A stretch of 47,971 bases of DNA from an uncultured Lachnospiraceae bacterium (GTDB lineage: Bacteria; Bacillota; Clostridia; Lachnospirales; Lachnospiraceae). Below are positions 15,288-23,345 of this stretch, in pieces (the stretch's first letter is position 1; each line of letters opens with the position of its first letter). The position numbers and the translations under genes were made by a program. The DNA is taken from NCBI GenBank assembly GCA_905234245.1, contig CAJOGN010000004.1, forward strand, positions 1 through 47,971. Reading direction: 5' to 3'. The notes below the pieces were generated by a model, which made no database searches, had not been told where the DNA came from, and worked only from the letters and a program-made list of their open reading frames with translations.

Positions 15288-15323
15288 TATCTATATGATA
15301 AACTGATATTTATCACATAGATA
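15288..15323. other. Candidate dif-like recombination site or operator upstream of xerS
   Basis: A 36-bp near-perfect palindrome: 15-bp arms TATCTATATGATAAA (15288-15302) and TTTATCACATAGATA (15309-15323) with one mismatched pair, separated by 6 bp CTGATA. Tyrosine-recombinase core sites have 11-bp or longer arms around 6-8 bp. XerS genes in streptococci lie beside their dif site. It has no T tract and is too AT-rich to look like a terminator. Confidence 0.45.
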
Positions 15324-15349
15324 TATATTAAACCATTACTTCTCTTTTG

Positions 15350-15799
15350 TCAAAATAATTCATTAGAATCTAAGCAAATTGTAAATGGTCCATCATTAAT
15401 TAAGCTAATTTTCATATCAGCCCCAAACTTTCCTGTAGCAACTTTAATATTATTAGATCGAACTTCTTTAATTATATATTCATATAACTGGTTTGCTTCA
15501 TCAGGCGCACCTGCATCAATAAACGATGGTCGATTGCCTTTCTTACAATTAGCATATAATGTAAATTGTGAAATTAACATCATCTCACCGCCTACTTTAT
15601 CAATAGACAGATTGGTTTTTCCATTCTCGTCTTCAAATATACGAAGGTTAATTAGCTTCTTAATCATTCTATCAGCTATTTCTTCGTCATCTTCTTTAGA
15701 TATGCCAATTAATACAACATATCCTTTGTTTATGCTAGATACACATTCTCCATCAATATTGCAGCTTGCATTTATAACTCTTTGTACTACAAATTTCAT
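15350..15799 (-). CDS. dtd: D-aminoacyl-tRNA deacylase
   Basis: The 149-aa protein carries both DTD active-site motifs: SQFTLYA in the middle and NDGPFT near the C-terminus (cross-subunit Gly-cisPro). The enzyme is a dimer that hydrolyses D-aminoacyl-tRNAs and mischarged Gly-tRNA(Ala), protecting translation from wrong chirality. Start MKFVVQRV and length are typical. GGAAGG precedes the ATG. It is the next-to-last gene of the minus-strand chain, with 157 bp between it and xerS. Confidence 0.96.
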   Translation of the reverse strand: MKFVVQRVINASCNIDGECVSSINKGYVVLIGISKEDDEEIADRMIKKLINLRIFEDENGKTNLSIDKVGGEMMLISQFTLYANCKKGNRPSFIDAGAPDEANQLYEYIIKEVRSNNIKVATGKFGADMKISLINDGPFTICLDSNELF

Positions 15800-15842
15800 A
15801 ATAAACCTTCCTTATATTGCAGTTAAATCTTCATATAATTAA

Positions 15843-16523
15843 TCAAGAAATTGTAAATTCTTGCAAAAATAAGTTACTACCACTTCTTATATAAGTAAAC
15901 TCTGCTCTAATATTATCTGACTTATTAACATAATAATTGATAACTAACACATTAATATTAGGCATCTTTTGAGCAATCGATTCCGATAAATAATTAGATG
16001 TAGTTTCCATCTCACGATTAATCTCATCAGCATTTTTAGACTCTGGATCTATATTAAGATTAAGTACTACATCCAGATTATTTGCTTGTTCTGAAGCAAA
16101 AGGCATAGTGTCTCCTGAATCATTTGGTCCTGTGCTTTGGTTGTTGATTCCTGTTTCCTTAAAATTGGTTGAGCCTTGATTCCCTATTGATGATGAAATC
16201 TCTGGATTTTGTAGATATACCTTAACATTACTTATGGAAACATTTTCAAGCAAATCAACAAAACCTTGTATTTTAGCGACTATTTGCTCGTTGGTATTTG
16301 AATCAACTTGGTTTTCGTTAATGATTTTATTAGTCATCTCGCTTTTATACGTGGCTTCTCCGCCTAGTTCATAGCTTGCTTGTGATGTGGAATTATCACT
16401 CTTATTCTCTCTACCAGGATTGTCATTTGAGACAAAAACAAAATAATATACTAATAAAGTGGCAATTAACACACCTGCTATTACAGATGCAATTATTAAA
16501 TACTTTTTGCTATTACTATTCAT
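15843..16523 (-). CDS. Membrane-anchored extracytoplasmic protein of unknown function (226 aa)
   Basis: I do not recognise a family. The N-terminus has one membrane helix (about 7-31) after a short basic segment, without a lipobox. An Asn/Ser/Asp-rich stretch (about 35-50) leads to a region with alpha/beta character and a central Ser/Asn/Gly-rich linker (about 110-140). The C-terminal part (about 150-226) contains NLDVVLNLNIDPES and INVLVINYYVNKSDNIRAEFTYIR, suggesting beta strands. The start ATG overlaps the end of the upstream rluD-type gene by 8 bp, so it belongs to the lspA-rluD operon. The anchor-plus-domain layout recalls SpoIIIAH-like proteins, but no specific motif supports that. Confidence 0.75.
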   Translation of the reverse strand: MNSNSKKYLIIASVIAGVLIATLLVYYFVFVSNDNPGRENKSDNSTSQASYELGGEATYKSEMTNKIINENQVDSNTNEQIVAKIQGFVDLLENVSISNVKVYLQNPEISSSIGNQGSTNFKETGINNQSTGPNDSGDTMPFASEQANNLDVVLNLNIDPESKNADEINREMETTSNYLSESIAQKMPNINVLVINYYVNKSDNIRAEFTYIRSGSNLFLQEFTIS

Positions 16524-17460
16524 CTGTTTTCTCCATGGATAAATTCAGTTTCTTAATTAGAGTTTCCATATATTCAGGAATAGGTGCATTAATCTCAATA
16601 TACTTTCCGTCACTTGGTCGATGGAAACCGATTGTTTTAGCGTGAAGGCACTGCCCCATAATATCTACTCCCTTAGGCGTACTAAAATGTTTTCTTCCAC
16701 CATAAACTTCATCTCCTAGAAGGGGATGATTGATGCTGGACATGTGAACTCTTATCTGATGAGTGCGCCCAGTTTCTAGACAAAATTCAACAAGTGAGTA
16801 TTTGCCATTTTGCGATAAAACCCTGTATTTTGTACGCGCTTCCTTGCTGTTTTTTTCCGTTACACACATTTTTTTACGATCTTTTATGGAACGTCCTATT
16901 GGCTTATCAATAAGCCCTTCCGTATCCTTGAATTCGCCCCAAACAATGCCTATATATCTTCTATTTACACTATGCTCTTTGATCTGCTTAGCAATATAAT
17001 TATGAGCCTTGTCGTTCTTGCATACAATAAGAGAGCCTGTAGTATCCTTATCGATTCGATGAACTATTCCAGGCCTGATTTCTCCATTTATTCCTGATAA
17101 TTCGTCCTTACAGTAGTACATAATAGCGTTAACTAATGTATTTTCATAATGCCCAGGAGCTGGGTGCACAACCATATCTTTCGGCTTATTTACAACCAAT
17201 AAATCCTCATCTTCATATAAGATATCTAAGGGAATATCCTGCGCCTTTATATCTATTTCCTGAGGGGCTATATCGTTAATAGTTACAACATCTCCTGCCT
17301 TTAAGTTATATCCTGCTTTAATTTTACAATTATTTACAAGGATGTTACCATTCGTAAGGCAATTCTTTATATGACTTCTGGACAAATCATCATAATATTC
17401 ACATAGAAATTTATCTATTCTGACGCCAGACTGGTCATTATTAATTATTATCTTATCCAA
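16516..17460 (-). CDS. RluA/RluD family 23S rRNA pseudouridine synthase
   Basis: The 314-aa protein has an N-terminal S4 RNA-binding domain (about 10-70) and a RluA catalytic domain. Its motif is HRIDKDTTG, with catalytic Asp137, followed by GRTHQIRVHM. These enzymes convert uridines in 23S rRNA stem-loops (or tRNA) to pseudouridine; the target cannot be told from the sequence. The start is a TTG at 17460 after GGGAGAGAAGG, overlapping the end of lspA by 8 bp. The lspA-rluD pairing is common in Firmicutes. Confidence 0.94.
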   Translation of the reverse strand: MDKIIINNDQSGVRIDKFLCEYYDDLSRSHIKNCLTNGNILVNNCKIKAGYNLKAGDVVTINDIAPQEIDIKAQDIPLDILYEDEDLLVVNKPKDMVVHPAPGHYENTLVNAIMYYCKDELSGINGEIRPGIVHRIDKDTTGSLIVCKNDKAHNYIAKQIKEHSVNRRYIGIVWGEFKDTEGLIDKPIGRSIKDRKKMCVTEKNSKEARTKYRVLSQNGKYSLVEFCLETGRTHQIRVHMSSINHPLLGDEVYGGRKHFSTPKGVDIMGQCLHAKTIGFHRPSDGKYIEINAPIPEYMETLIKKLNLSMEKTDE

Positions 17461-17980
17461 CCTTCTCTCCCTTTTTTGGAATTATAAAGTCAAAATCCTT
17501 GTCCTTATACTTGAATATTATAAGGATCACAAGTATAAATAGGCCTACACAGACGAATATATCCGCAACGTTGAATATCGGGAAGTTGATAAAGTCAAGC
17601 ATTATAAAGTCAATAACGAATCCTCTAAATATTCTGTCAATCATATTGCCTGCAGCACCGCCAACAATCACAGACAGCACAATAGAAAATGGCATAAAAT
17701 ACTTGGTTTTTGGCGTTCTAATCATTACATAGATCAGAATTAGCATAATAATACTAGTAATAATAATTATTAATGCCATCTTAGAGCTAAGCATAGAAAA
17801 AGAAATTCCTTTGTTTTCAACATAATACAGGCCAAAAACCTTGTTAATTACGGGAATTTCATCTGCCAAATCTCTTAAATTGTTAATCGCAAAAAGCTTC
17901 GTCAACTGATCTATTCCTACGCAGACAAAAATTATAATAAAAGATATCAAGGGACGAGCTTTAATGACGTTATTTTTCAT
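17453..17980 (-). CDS. lspA: Lipoprotein signal peptidase (signal peptidase II)
   Basis: The 175-aa polytopic membrane protein has four hydrophobic helices. It carries the conserved LspA motifs: DQLTK (Asp24), VENKGISFSML, GGAAGNMIDRIFRGFVIDFI with catalytic Asp124, and FNVADIFVCVG with catalytic Asp140. It cleaves signal peptides from prolipoproteins after diacylglycerol transfer. Likely clients encoded here include the lipoprotein at 3248-3787 and DacA. The ATG is preceded by ACGAGG. It lies 18 bp after aroB and overlaps rluD. Confidence 0.97.
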   Translation of the reverse strand: MKNNVIKARPLISFIIIFVCVGIDQLTKLFAINNLRDLADEIPVINKVFGLYYVENKGISFSMLSSKMALIIIITSIIMLILIYVMIRTPKTKYFMPFSIVLSVIVGGAAGNMIDRIFRGFVIDFIMLDFINFPIFNVADIFVCVGLFILVILIIFKYKDKDFDFIIPKKGEKVG

Positions 17981-17998
17981 ATTCAGCCTCGTTATTAG

Positions 17999-19099
17999 TT
18001 ATTTAATGATGTAATTAATAGCTTCAAGTAGCAAATTATCGTCTATTTCTTTATTAATCCCGGCCTCTCCAATGCTATTTAGTACAACGAATTTAATAGT
18101 ATTATTTTCCATTTTTTTATCGGATTTGGTAGCTTCGAGAATGGTCTGAGCGTCATATTCACTGCCCTCTACGCATGTTGGCAAGTCGAAATATTCAATT
18201 AACTTAATAACTTTATCCATCTCGTCTTTACTAATGCCTCCAAGCTTGCATGAGATATATAAGGCGCTAACCATTCCTATTGCAACACATTGTCCATGAT
18301 ATAATTTATAATCACTTAGCTTCTCGATTGCATGCCCAATAGTATGTCCGAAGTTAAGATAGGCTCTAATTCCCTTTTCCTTGGGATCAATTTCTACTAC
18401 CCTAGACTTTATAGCACAGCTTCTTAAAATTAGCTCTATGAGGATCTCAGGGCGAAACTTTGCTATATCCGCCTTGTTATCATCTATAAAATCATAATAA
18501 CCTCTATCCTGAATGAGTCCATGCTTAATTATTTCACCCATTCCAGAGTCGAACTGAGCCTTATCTAGTGTTTTAAGAGTATTGACGTTAATATATACAA
18601 GCTTAGGCATATAGAATGCACCTACCATATTTTTATATTGCATAAAATCAATGGCCGTCTTCCCGCCAATGCTTGAGTCTACCTGGGATAAAAGTGTTGT
18701 CGGAACCTGTATATAATCAATTCCGCGAAGATAAGTTGCTGCACAATACCCTGTCAAATCACCAACAACACCTCCACCAAGTGCTATCAGCAGGTCATTT
18801 CGGTCAAAATGGTTAATAATTAAATCTTCATATAATTTATTTAGGGTATTGCAGTTCTTTGATGCTTCTCCAGAAGGGAAAATATGGAAAAAAATCTTAG
18901 AATCTAGGGGTGATAATACACTTTTTACCTCATCTAAATAAATTTTTGCCACTTTATCATCTGTCACGATACAAATCTTAGCGTATTTTTTCTCCAACAA
19001 ATTAGAAAAATAATCTCTTAATTTAACAAAATCTGTATTCAATGAAATATCATATCTGTTAGTTGCATCATTTTTGTTTACTATTAATGTCTCATTCAT
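17999..19099 (-). CDS. aroB: 3-dehydroquinate synthase
   Basis: The 366-aa protein contains the NAD-binding and catalytic signatures of AroB: ALGGGVVGDLTGYCAATYLRGIDYIQVPTTLLSQVDSS region, IGGKTAID, and LNFGHTIGHAIEK with zinc-binding histidines. It converts DAHP to 3-dehydroquinate in the shikimate pathway. The C-terminal GDxxK-type region is present. AAAGGAAAGC precedes the ATG. A terminator for sepF stands directly upstream with no visible promoter between, so expression probably depends on read-through or on a promoter inside sepF. Confidence 0.97.
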   Translation of the reverse strand: MNETLIVNKNDATNRYDISLNTDFVKLRDYFSNLLEKKYAKICIVTDDKVAKIYLDEVKSVLSPLDSKIFFHIFPSGEASKNCNTLNKLYEDLIINHFDRNDLLIALGGGVVGDLTGYCAATYLRGIDYIQVPTTLLSQVDSSIGGKTAIDFMQYKNMVGAFYMPKLVYINVNTLKTLDKAQFDSGMGEIIKHGLIQDRGYYDFIDDNKADIAKFRPEILIELILRSCAIKSRVVEIDPKEKGIRAYLNFGHTIGHAIEKLSDYKLYHGQCVAIGMVSALYISCKLGGISKDEMDKVIKLIEYFDLPTCVEGSEYDAQTILEATKSDKKMENNTIKFVVLNSIGEAGINKEIDDNLLLEAINYIIK

Positions 19100-19120
19100 T
19101 GTTATGCTTTCCTTTAATTA

Positions 19121-19151
19121 AAAAAATAAACCTGTGAATTAATCACAGGTT
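19121..19151 (-). terminator. Rho-independent terminator after sepF
   Basis: Read on the minus strand, AACCTGTGA and TCACAGGTT (19151-19143 and 19137-19129) form a 9-bp stem with a 5-nt loop, followed by TATTTTTTT. It begins 10 bases after the sepF stop. Confidence 0.85.
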
Positions 19152-19160
19152 ATATAGCTG

Positions 19161-19673
19161 TTATTGGGTTTTGAATCCTGTCTGAACTCCAGAGTAATCA
19201 AATGCGTCAATGATTCCCGCCAAATCACCTGATATATCAACAGAAGATGGCGTTACTACAAAGATATAATTGCTAACCTTCTGCAACGTACCACCTACAG
19301 CAAAGCAGGCACCAGAAGTAAAGTCAATTATTCTCTGTGCAATTCCGATATCAAGTCCTTCAATATTTAAAAGAACAGTTCTTTCGGATAAAATTGTACT
19401 TACGACATCTTTTGAGTCTTCAAAACTAGTTGGTTTAATAATACATACTTCCATTGGAGCAGCACTTCCTTTTTTATTGTTATTTCGAATTGGTGTAAAC
19501 TTCGCAGGACGTTTAGGCTCACTTGGTTGCGAATCTACATCATCATTATCCTTTTTCTTAAAGAGGGATTTCTTCTTCTTAGGCTCTTCATCGTATTCCT
19601 CTTCATATAGATCGTCATCATCATAGAAATCTTCTTCTTCGTCTAAACCAAGAATTTTATCAAAAAAACTCAT
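19161..19673 (-). CDS. sepF: Cell division protein SepF
   Basis: The 170-aa protein begins MSFFDKILGL, an amphipathic membrane-binding helix. A very acidic then basic linker follows (about 10-75), and then the SepF domain: VCIIKPTSFEDSKDVVSTILSERTVLLNIEGLD and QRIIDFTSGACFAVGGTLQKVSNYIFVVTPSSVDIS. SepF tethers FtsZ to the membrane and aligns the Z-ring. AGGAGAT precedes the ATG. It sits immediately after yggS (18 bp), the usual order of the Firmicutes ylm cluster, and is followed by a strong terminator. Confidence 0.96.
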   Translation of the reverse strand: MSFFDKILGLDEEEDFYDDDDLYEEEYDEEPKKKKSLFKKKDNDDVDSQPSEPKRPAKFTPIRNNNKKGSAAPMEVCIIKPTSFEDSKDVVSTILSERTVLLNIEGLDIGIAQRIIDFTSGACFAVGGTLQKVSNYIFVVTPSSVDISGDLAGIIDAFDYSGVQTGFKTQ

Positions 19674-19690
19674 GTTAATCTCCTATCTGA

Positions 19691-20392
19691 TTAATGATTT
19701 GAATAATCTCTTTTACCAAATAGATTAGAACCAATCCTTACCATAGTTGCACCTTCTTCAATGGCAACCTGGTAATCATTAGACATACCCATTGATAAAA
19801 CATTCATACTAACATTATCTATGTTTTCCTTCATAATGTCAACAGATAAATCCTTTATTTTGTGAAAAAATGCTCGATTTTCTTCAGAATCCACAACATA
19901 TGGGGCTACGCACATTAATCCCTGGACTTTAATATTGTCAAGTTTTGCTATATCTCTAACTAATACTTTTACTTCATCAGCGCTAATTCCGAATTTGGAT
20001 TCCTCATCGCCTATATTAATCTCGACTAGTATATTAACATTTACATTCTTCTTAATAGCCTGCTTGCTAATCTCTTCGGCCAATCTAAGCGAATCAACAG
20101 AATGAATCAGTTCTACCTTATCTACGATATATTTGACCTTGTTTCTCTGCAAATGTCCTATCATATGCCATTTAATATCATCAGGCATAGCTTCTATCTT
20201 GCCAGTAAGCTCTTGTACCTTATTCTCACCGAAATCTCTTATATTAAGGTCATATACAGCTTGTAGGTCCTCTAAAGGCTTTGTTTTGCTAACAGCAATT
20301 AGAGTAACCTCACTTCGCTCTCTGCCCGCCTTCTCACAAGCCTTACATATATTCTCTTCTATTATTTCCAGATTCTTCTTGAAATCTTCCAT
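19691..20392 (-). CDS. yggS: YggS/YlmE family pyridoxal-phosphate homeostasis protein
   Basis: The 233-aa single-domain PLP-binding TIM barrel carries the cofactor lysine in LIAVSKTKP (Lys36). Also typical are the HMIGHLQRNKVK motif, LVEINIGDEESKFGI and LSMGMSNDYQVAIEEGATMVRIGSNLFG at the C-terminus. The family buffers PLP and affects amino-acid balance, with no known enzymatic reaction. GGAGGCGTT precedes the ATG. It lies 8 bp downstream of the HlyD-like gene and 18 bp upstream of sepF. Confidence 0.96.
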   Translation of the reverse strand: MEDFKKNLEIIEENICKACEKAGRERSEVTLIAVSKTKPLEDLQAVYDLNIRDFGENKVQELTGKIEAMPDDIKWHMIGHLQRNKVKYIVDKVELIHSVDSLRLAEEISKQAIKKNVNVNILVEINIGDEESKFGISADEVKVLVRDIAKLDNIKVQGLMCVAPYVVDSEENRAFFHKIKDLSVDIMKENIDNVSMNVLSMGMSNDYQVAIEEGATMVRIGSNLFGKRDYSNH

Positions 20393-20400
20393 AACGCCTC

Positions 20401-21780
20401 CTATAGTAAATCATTCTCCTTAACTGAAGAACCATCTAATGCAATTCTGTCATATAAGGATATACCATAACTTGTATTCTTATCAACAATAGCATATTCT
20501 TTGTTTTGATTAAGAATTACAATTTGCTTAAATACAGCATACCCTTTGTTAACATTATATACTCCCTGAAGCTCATCAGTTTTTGTATCAATTCTGTATT
20601 CTTCACTAGAGTTAGGTCTTAAAATGTAGTCTTTAGCATCCACCTTTTCATCATCAATATAATATGCATCATCAGTTTCATAATAAATAGTTGGACTTAC
20701 GAATTCATTTCCACCATTCTTTTTAACCATAATTCCTTCAGAATCAGAATCATTACCCTTCATAAAATAATTCTTCGGAATAACGTAGAATTCCTTTTTA
20801 GTTATGGCTGAATTAGGTATCTTCAATCCACTTTTATTATTAAGTAGCATTTCAATTGTTAAAAATCTGTTATCAGAGTATCTCTCAATCGAATCATCAA
20901 ATTCAAGACTCATATACTCTTTCGAGCCTTGCTTAATAATATCAGCTGCAGCGTATGTAGTATAATCATCCTGCTTAAAACGTACATTAATGTATTCTTC
21001 GTCTTTGAGTCGCTCCTTCTCACTGTCACTTAAAGGAAATACAAGATTCCATTTATCACCAATAATAAGCTTAAATATCTTATCTCCTTCTTTAACTACC
21101 GAATTACTAGTAAGGGTTGTTTTATTAAGCTTATCTACATCGAAGCTGTCCATATCGAAATTATCCATGTTATATTCTTCAAATCCATCAAGGGTTAACA
21201 TAAACAGTCCCGCCTTTGGTGAAGGATACAGGCTATATGTACCATTATCATGGGCCGTCCTAATATCCTGCTCTAAGGAATCTAGTGCAGTACTTGTATG
21301 AATCTGATCAAGGCTCGAGGATAAATTATTCTTGAGTATGCTACTTCTGATAAAATTACTATTAGAATAACCCTCTACAAAGGAATCAATTTCATTATAT
21401 ATTGGATTAAGCACTGAATCAGGCAATTTATTAATGTCTGTGTTAATACTATTAATCTTATTAGTAATCTCACCAGTTGTATCTATTGAATAAATAATAG
21501 ATTTCATTCCAACCCTGGAAGAATCTTGCTTGAAATACTTAATAGTACCATTAGAATCAGCGTTATATACTTCTTCATTACGAAGAACCAGCGCGTCCTT
21601 TCTAATAGAATCGCTAATTGTTCCTTCTTTAACCTCATAAACCTTAATATTCTTATCAGTAAGATATGAAAACACATGGAACAATACATAGATAAAAATA
21701 ATAATTACAATTACAATACCAATATTAAATTTATAATCCTTTTGAAATTTAATTGTGTTATTACTCTTATTCCTTCTCAA
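20401..21780 (-). CDS. HlyD-like membrane-anchored protein in the sepF operon
   Basis: The product of about 459 aa has one N-terminal membrane helix (about 20-38) and a long extracytoplasmic part. The segment after the helix, KVYEVKEGTISDSIRKDALVLRNEEVYNADSNGTIKYF, resembles the biotinyl-lipoyl-like hairpin of HlyD-type adaptor proteins; a helical region and beta-rich C-terminus follow. No transporter genes are adjacent, so an efflux role is doubtful. I place the start at TTG 21780, after AAGAGGG, because the longer reading frame would run through the terminator at 21796-21822. Its 8-bp distance from yggS and the company of sepF suggest a role linked to division or the envelope. Confidence 0.72.
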   Translation of the reverse strand: MRRNKSNNTIKFQKDYKFNIGIVIVIIIFIYVLFHVFSYLTDKNIKVYEVKEGTISDSIRKDALVLRNEEVYNADSNGTIKYFKQDSSRVGMKSIIYSIDTTGEITNKINSINTDINKLPDSVLNPIYNEIDSFVEGYSNSNFIRSSILKNNLSSSLDQIHTSTALDSLEQDIRTAHDNGTYSLYPSPKAGLFMLTLDGFEEYNMDNFDMDSFDVDKLNKTTLTSNSVVKEGDKIFKLIIGDKWNLVFPLSDSEKERLKDEEYINVRFKQDDYTTYAAADIIKQGSKEYMSLEFDDSIERYSDNRFLTIEMLLNNKSGLKIPNSAITKKEFYVIPKNYFMKGNDSDSEGIMVKKNGGNEFVSPTIYYETDDAYYIDDEKVDAKDYILRPNSSEEYRIDTKTDELQGVYNVNKGYAVFKQIVILNQNKEYAIVDKNTSYGISLYDRIALDGSSVKENDLL

Positions 21781-21795
21781 AACATCCCTCTTACA

Positions 21796-21822
21796 CAAAA
21801 AGAGTCCGCAAGTGCGAACTCT
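21796..21822 (-). terminator. Rho-independent terminator after the P-loop gene
   Basis: On the minus strand AGAGT-T-CGCA pairs with TGCG-G-ACTCT around a tight loop (21822-21801), followed directly by TTTTTG. It starts 17 bases after the upstream gene's stop and limits how far 5' the next gene can begin. Confidence 0.75.
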
Positions 21823-21838
21823 ACAATAATATCTAGTA

Positions 21839-22261
21839 TTACAAAGAAACAATTACTTTGTCTTGAACTTCGCTTGGGAGATCTTCCTTTACTTGAGATA
21901 TACTAATAATGAATTTGACACCAAAGCAATCAGAAATCTTCTCTAGTTCTTCTAATGATGACAATAAGCCATTATTAGTATCAATAAATGCAATTGTCAA
22001 AAACGAATCTAAGAATATCTCTTCAATATCATTATTCTGTGATATAACTCCACTTAAGAATCCTAGGAATTCTCCAGTCGTACTGACAGGAAACTCAGTA
22101 ATATTAATTAATCTTACCTTAGAATCCAAATCATACATATGCTTCGAACTTTTGTCTACAAAAATAATGCTTCCATTAATGTTCTTAATATCTTCATTAC
22201 TTTTTTCGAGTAGGACTTTAGTCTTACCCTTTCCCTTATCTCCTGCTACAATCTCGATCAT
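21839..22261 (-). CDS. Small P-loop protein of unknown function (140 aa)
   Basis: The protein opens with a Walker A motif, MIEIVAGDKGKGKTKVLLEK (GxxGxGKT at about 7-14). A possible Walker B-like strand follows at DIEEIFLDSFL, then a further beta strand KFIISISQ. It is about half the length of a complete RecA- or kinase-type ATPase. I do not recognise a named family; similar short ATPases are often given a loose twitching-motility label. GGGGGAT precedes the ATG, a -10-like TATAAT lies upstream, and a terminator follows, so it may be a single-gene unit between dacA and the HlyD-like gene. Confidence 0.72.
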   Translation of the reverse strand: MIEIVAGDKGKGKTKVLLEKSNEDIKNINGSIIFVDKSSKHMYDLDSKVRLINITEFPVSTTGEFLGFLSGVISQNNDIEEIFLDSFLTIAFIDTNNGLLSSLEELEKISDCFGVKFIISISQVKEDLPSEVQDKVIVSL

Positions 22262-22302
22262 AAATAATCCCCCTTAATCATTAAGATTTATATATAAATT
22301 AT

Positions 22303-22308
22303 ATTATA
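22303..22308 (-). promoter_or_regulatory. Possible -10 element of the P-loop gene
   Basis: The minus strand reads GGGTATAATA here, a perfect TATAAT 42 bases before the start codon in a 70-bp gap. The -35 region is not convincing. Confidence 0.35.
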
Positions 22309-22331
22309 CCCTATAAAAAATAACAACTATA

Positions 22332-23345
22332 TTATGAGCCAAATGTTTCTAACAATTGATTCATTACATAATACAAGTTATTTCGTGAATCAGCTTTAAA
22401 TACAATTGACACAATTTCTTCGTTCTTATTATTTCTGCTCAGTAGTACAAGGCAGTATCCGGCAGGATTGGTAGTTCCGGTCTTGCCGCCAAGAACTACA
22501 ACCTCTCTAGGCTTTCTTACCTGATTAGTAAGATACAGATTAGTATTAGCCCATTTTTGCTGAACAGGCGCTCCTGCACTGTTTGTATATGCAGCATCAT
22601 ATTCCGTAGTTGTAATAATGTCATATAACAGCTTATAATCTAATACCTTATCAAATATCAGATACATATCATATACAGTAGTATAATGATCTTCATTATG
22701 AAGGCCATTAGCATTTACAAAATGTGAATGTGTGGCGCCGCACAGATTAGCTTCCTTATTCATAAGTACAGCAAATTCTTCAACAGTACCACTCATACCC
22801 TCTGCTATTGCAATGGCAGCATCATTTCCACTACGTAGCAATAGTCCATACAACAGATTTCTGTAGGATATACGGTCGCCAGGCTGCAATCCACATACAG
22901 ATGAGTCACTAGTTTGCTTACAGGCATATTCAGATACTGTAACTAAATCATCAAGATTAGCATATTTTACACATACTAAAGCTGTAAGAAGCTTTGTTGT
23001 ACTTGCAGGATACATCTTGCCAAATATATTTTTAGAATATTTAACCTGATTAGTATCACGATTAACTAATATTCCACCCTCTGAGCATGCTGCATCAACA
23101 TTTTCAATACCCTTATCGGCCCCGGTTGTAACACCCAAATCCTTGGCAAATAAGTTATTATCTGAATTAGCCGAACCTGATATCAGGTTATATCCCTTCG
23201 AGCTTTCATAGATATCATATGTAATATCATCCTCATAAGGTGAAGCACCATCGTCACAGCCTGTCAGTGAAAATGCGATTATAATAATAAGGCAAATGCT
23301 TAATAATGATTTAATCTTCTTATTTGTACATGTCACGCCACTCAA
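22332..23345 (-). CDS. D-alanyl-D-alanine carboxypeptidase, lipoprotein form (DacA/PBP5 type)
   Basis: The 337-aa protein has a lipoprotein signal sequence with lipobox LTGC (Cys30). The S11 carboxypeptidase motifs follow: SxxK as ASTTK (Ser115, Lys118), SGN as LRSGNDAA, and KTG as LGGKTGTTNPAG. It trims the terminal D-Ala from peptidoglycan pentapeptides and so controls cross-linking. The usual C-terminal amphipathic anchor domain of PBP5 is absent; lipidation probably replaces it. The start is TTG 23345 (after AGAGGAG) or GTG 23336; both lie inside the 3' end of mgsA, indicating coupling. Confidence 0.93.
   Translation of the reverse strand: MSGVTCTNKKIKSLLSICLIIIIAFSLTGCDDGASPYEDDITYDIYESSKGYNLISGSANSDNNLFAKDLGVTTGADKGIENVDAACSEGGILVNRDTNQVKYSKNIFGKMYPASTTKLLTALVCVKYANLDDLVTVSEYACKQTSDSSVCGLQPGDRISYRNLLYGLLLRSGNDAAIAIAEGMSGTVEEFAVLMNKEANLCGATHSHFVNANGLHNEDHYTTVYDMYLIFDKVLDYKLLYDIITTTEYDAAYTNSAGAPVQQKWANTNLYLTNQVRKPREVVVLGGKTGTTNPAGYCLVLLSRNNKNEEIVSIVFKADSRNNLYYVMNQLLETFGS

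Noticed and set aside
15288..15323. Palindrome as terminator of dtd
   Set aside because: Its stem is almost entirely A/T and no T tract follows on the minus strand.
15843..16523. Assignment as SpoIIIAH/stage III sporulation protein
   Set aside because: The layout is similar, but no spoIIIA neighbours or specific motifs were found.
21781..21852. Longer N-terminus for the HlyD-like protein
   Set aside because: The extra codons translate a terminator hairpin and have no ribosome binding site; the TTG at 21780 follows AAGAGGG.
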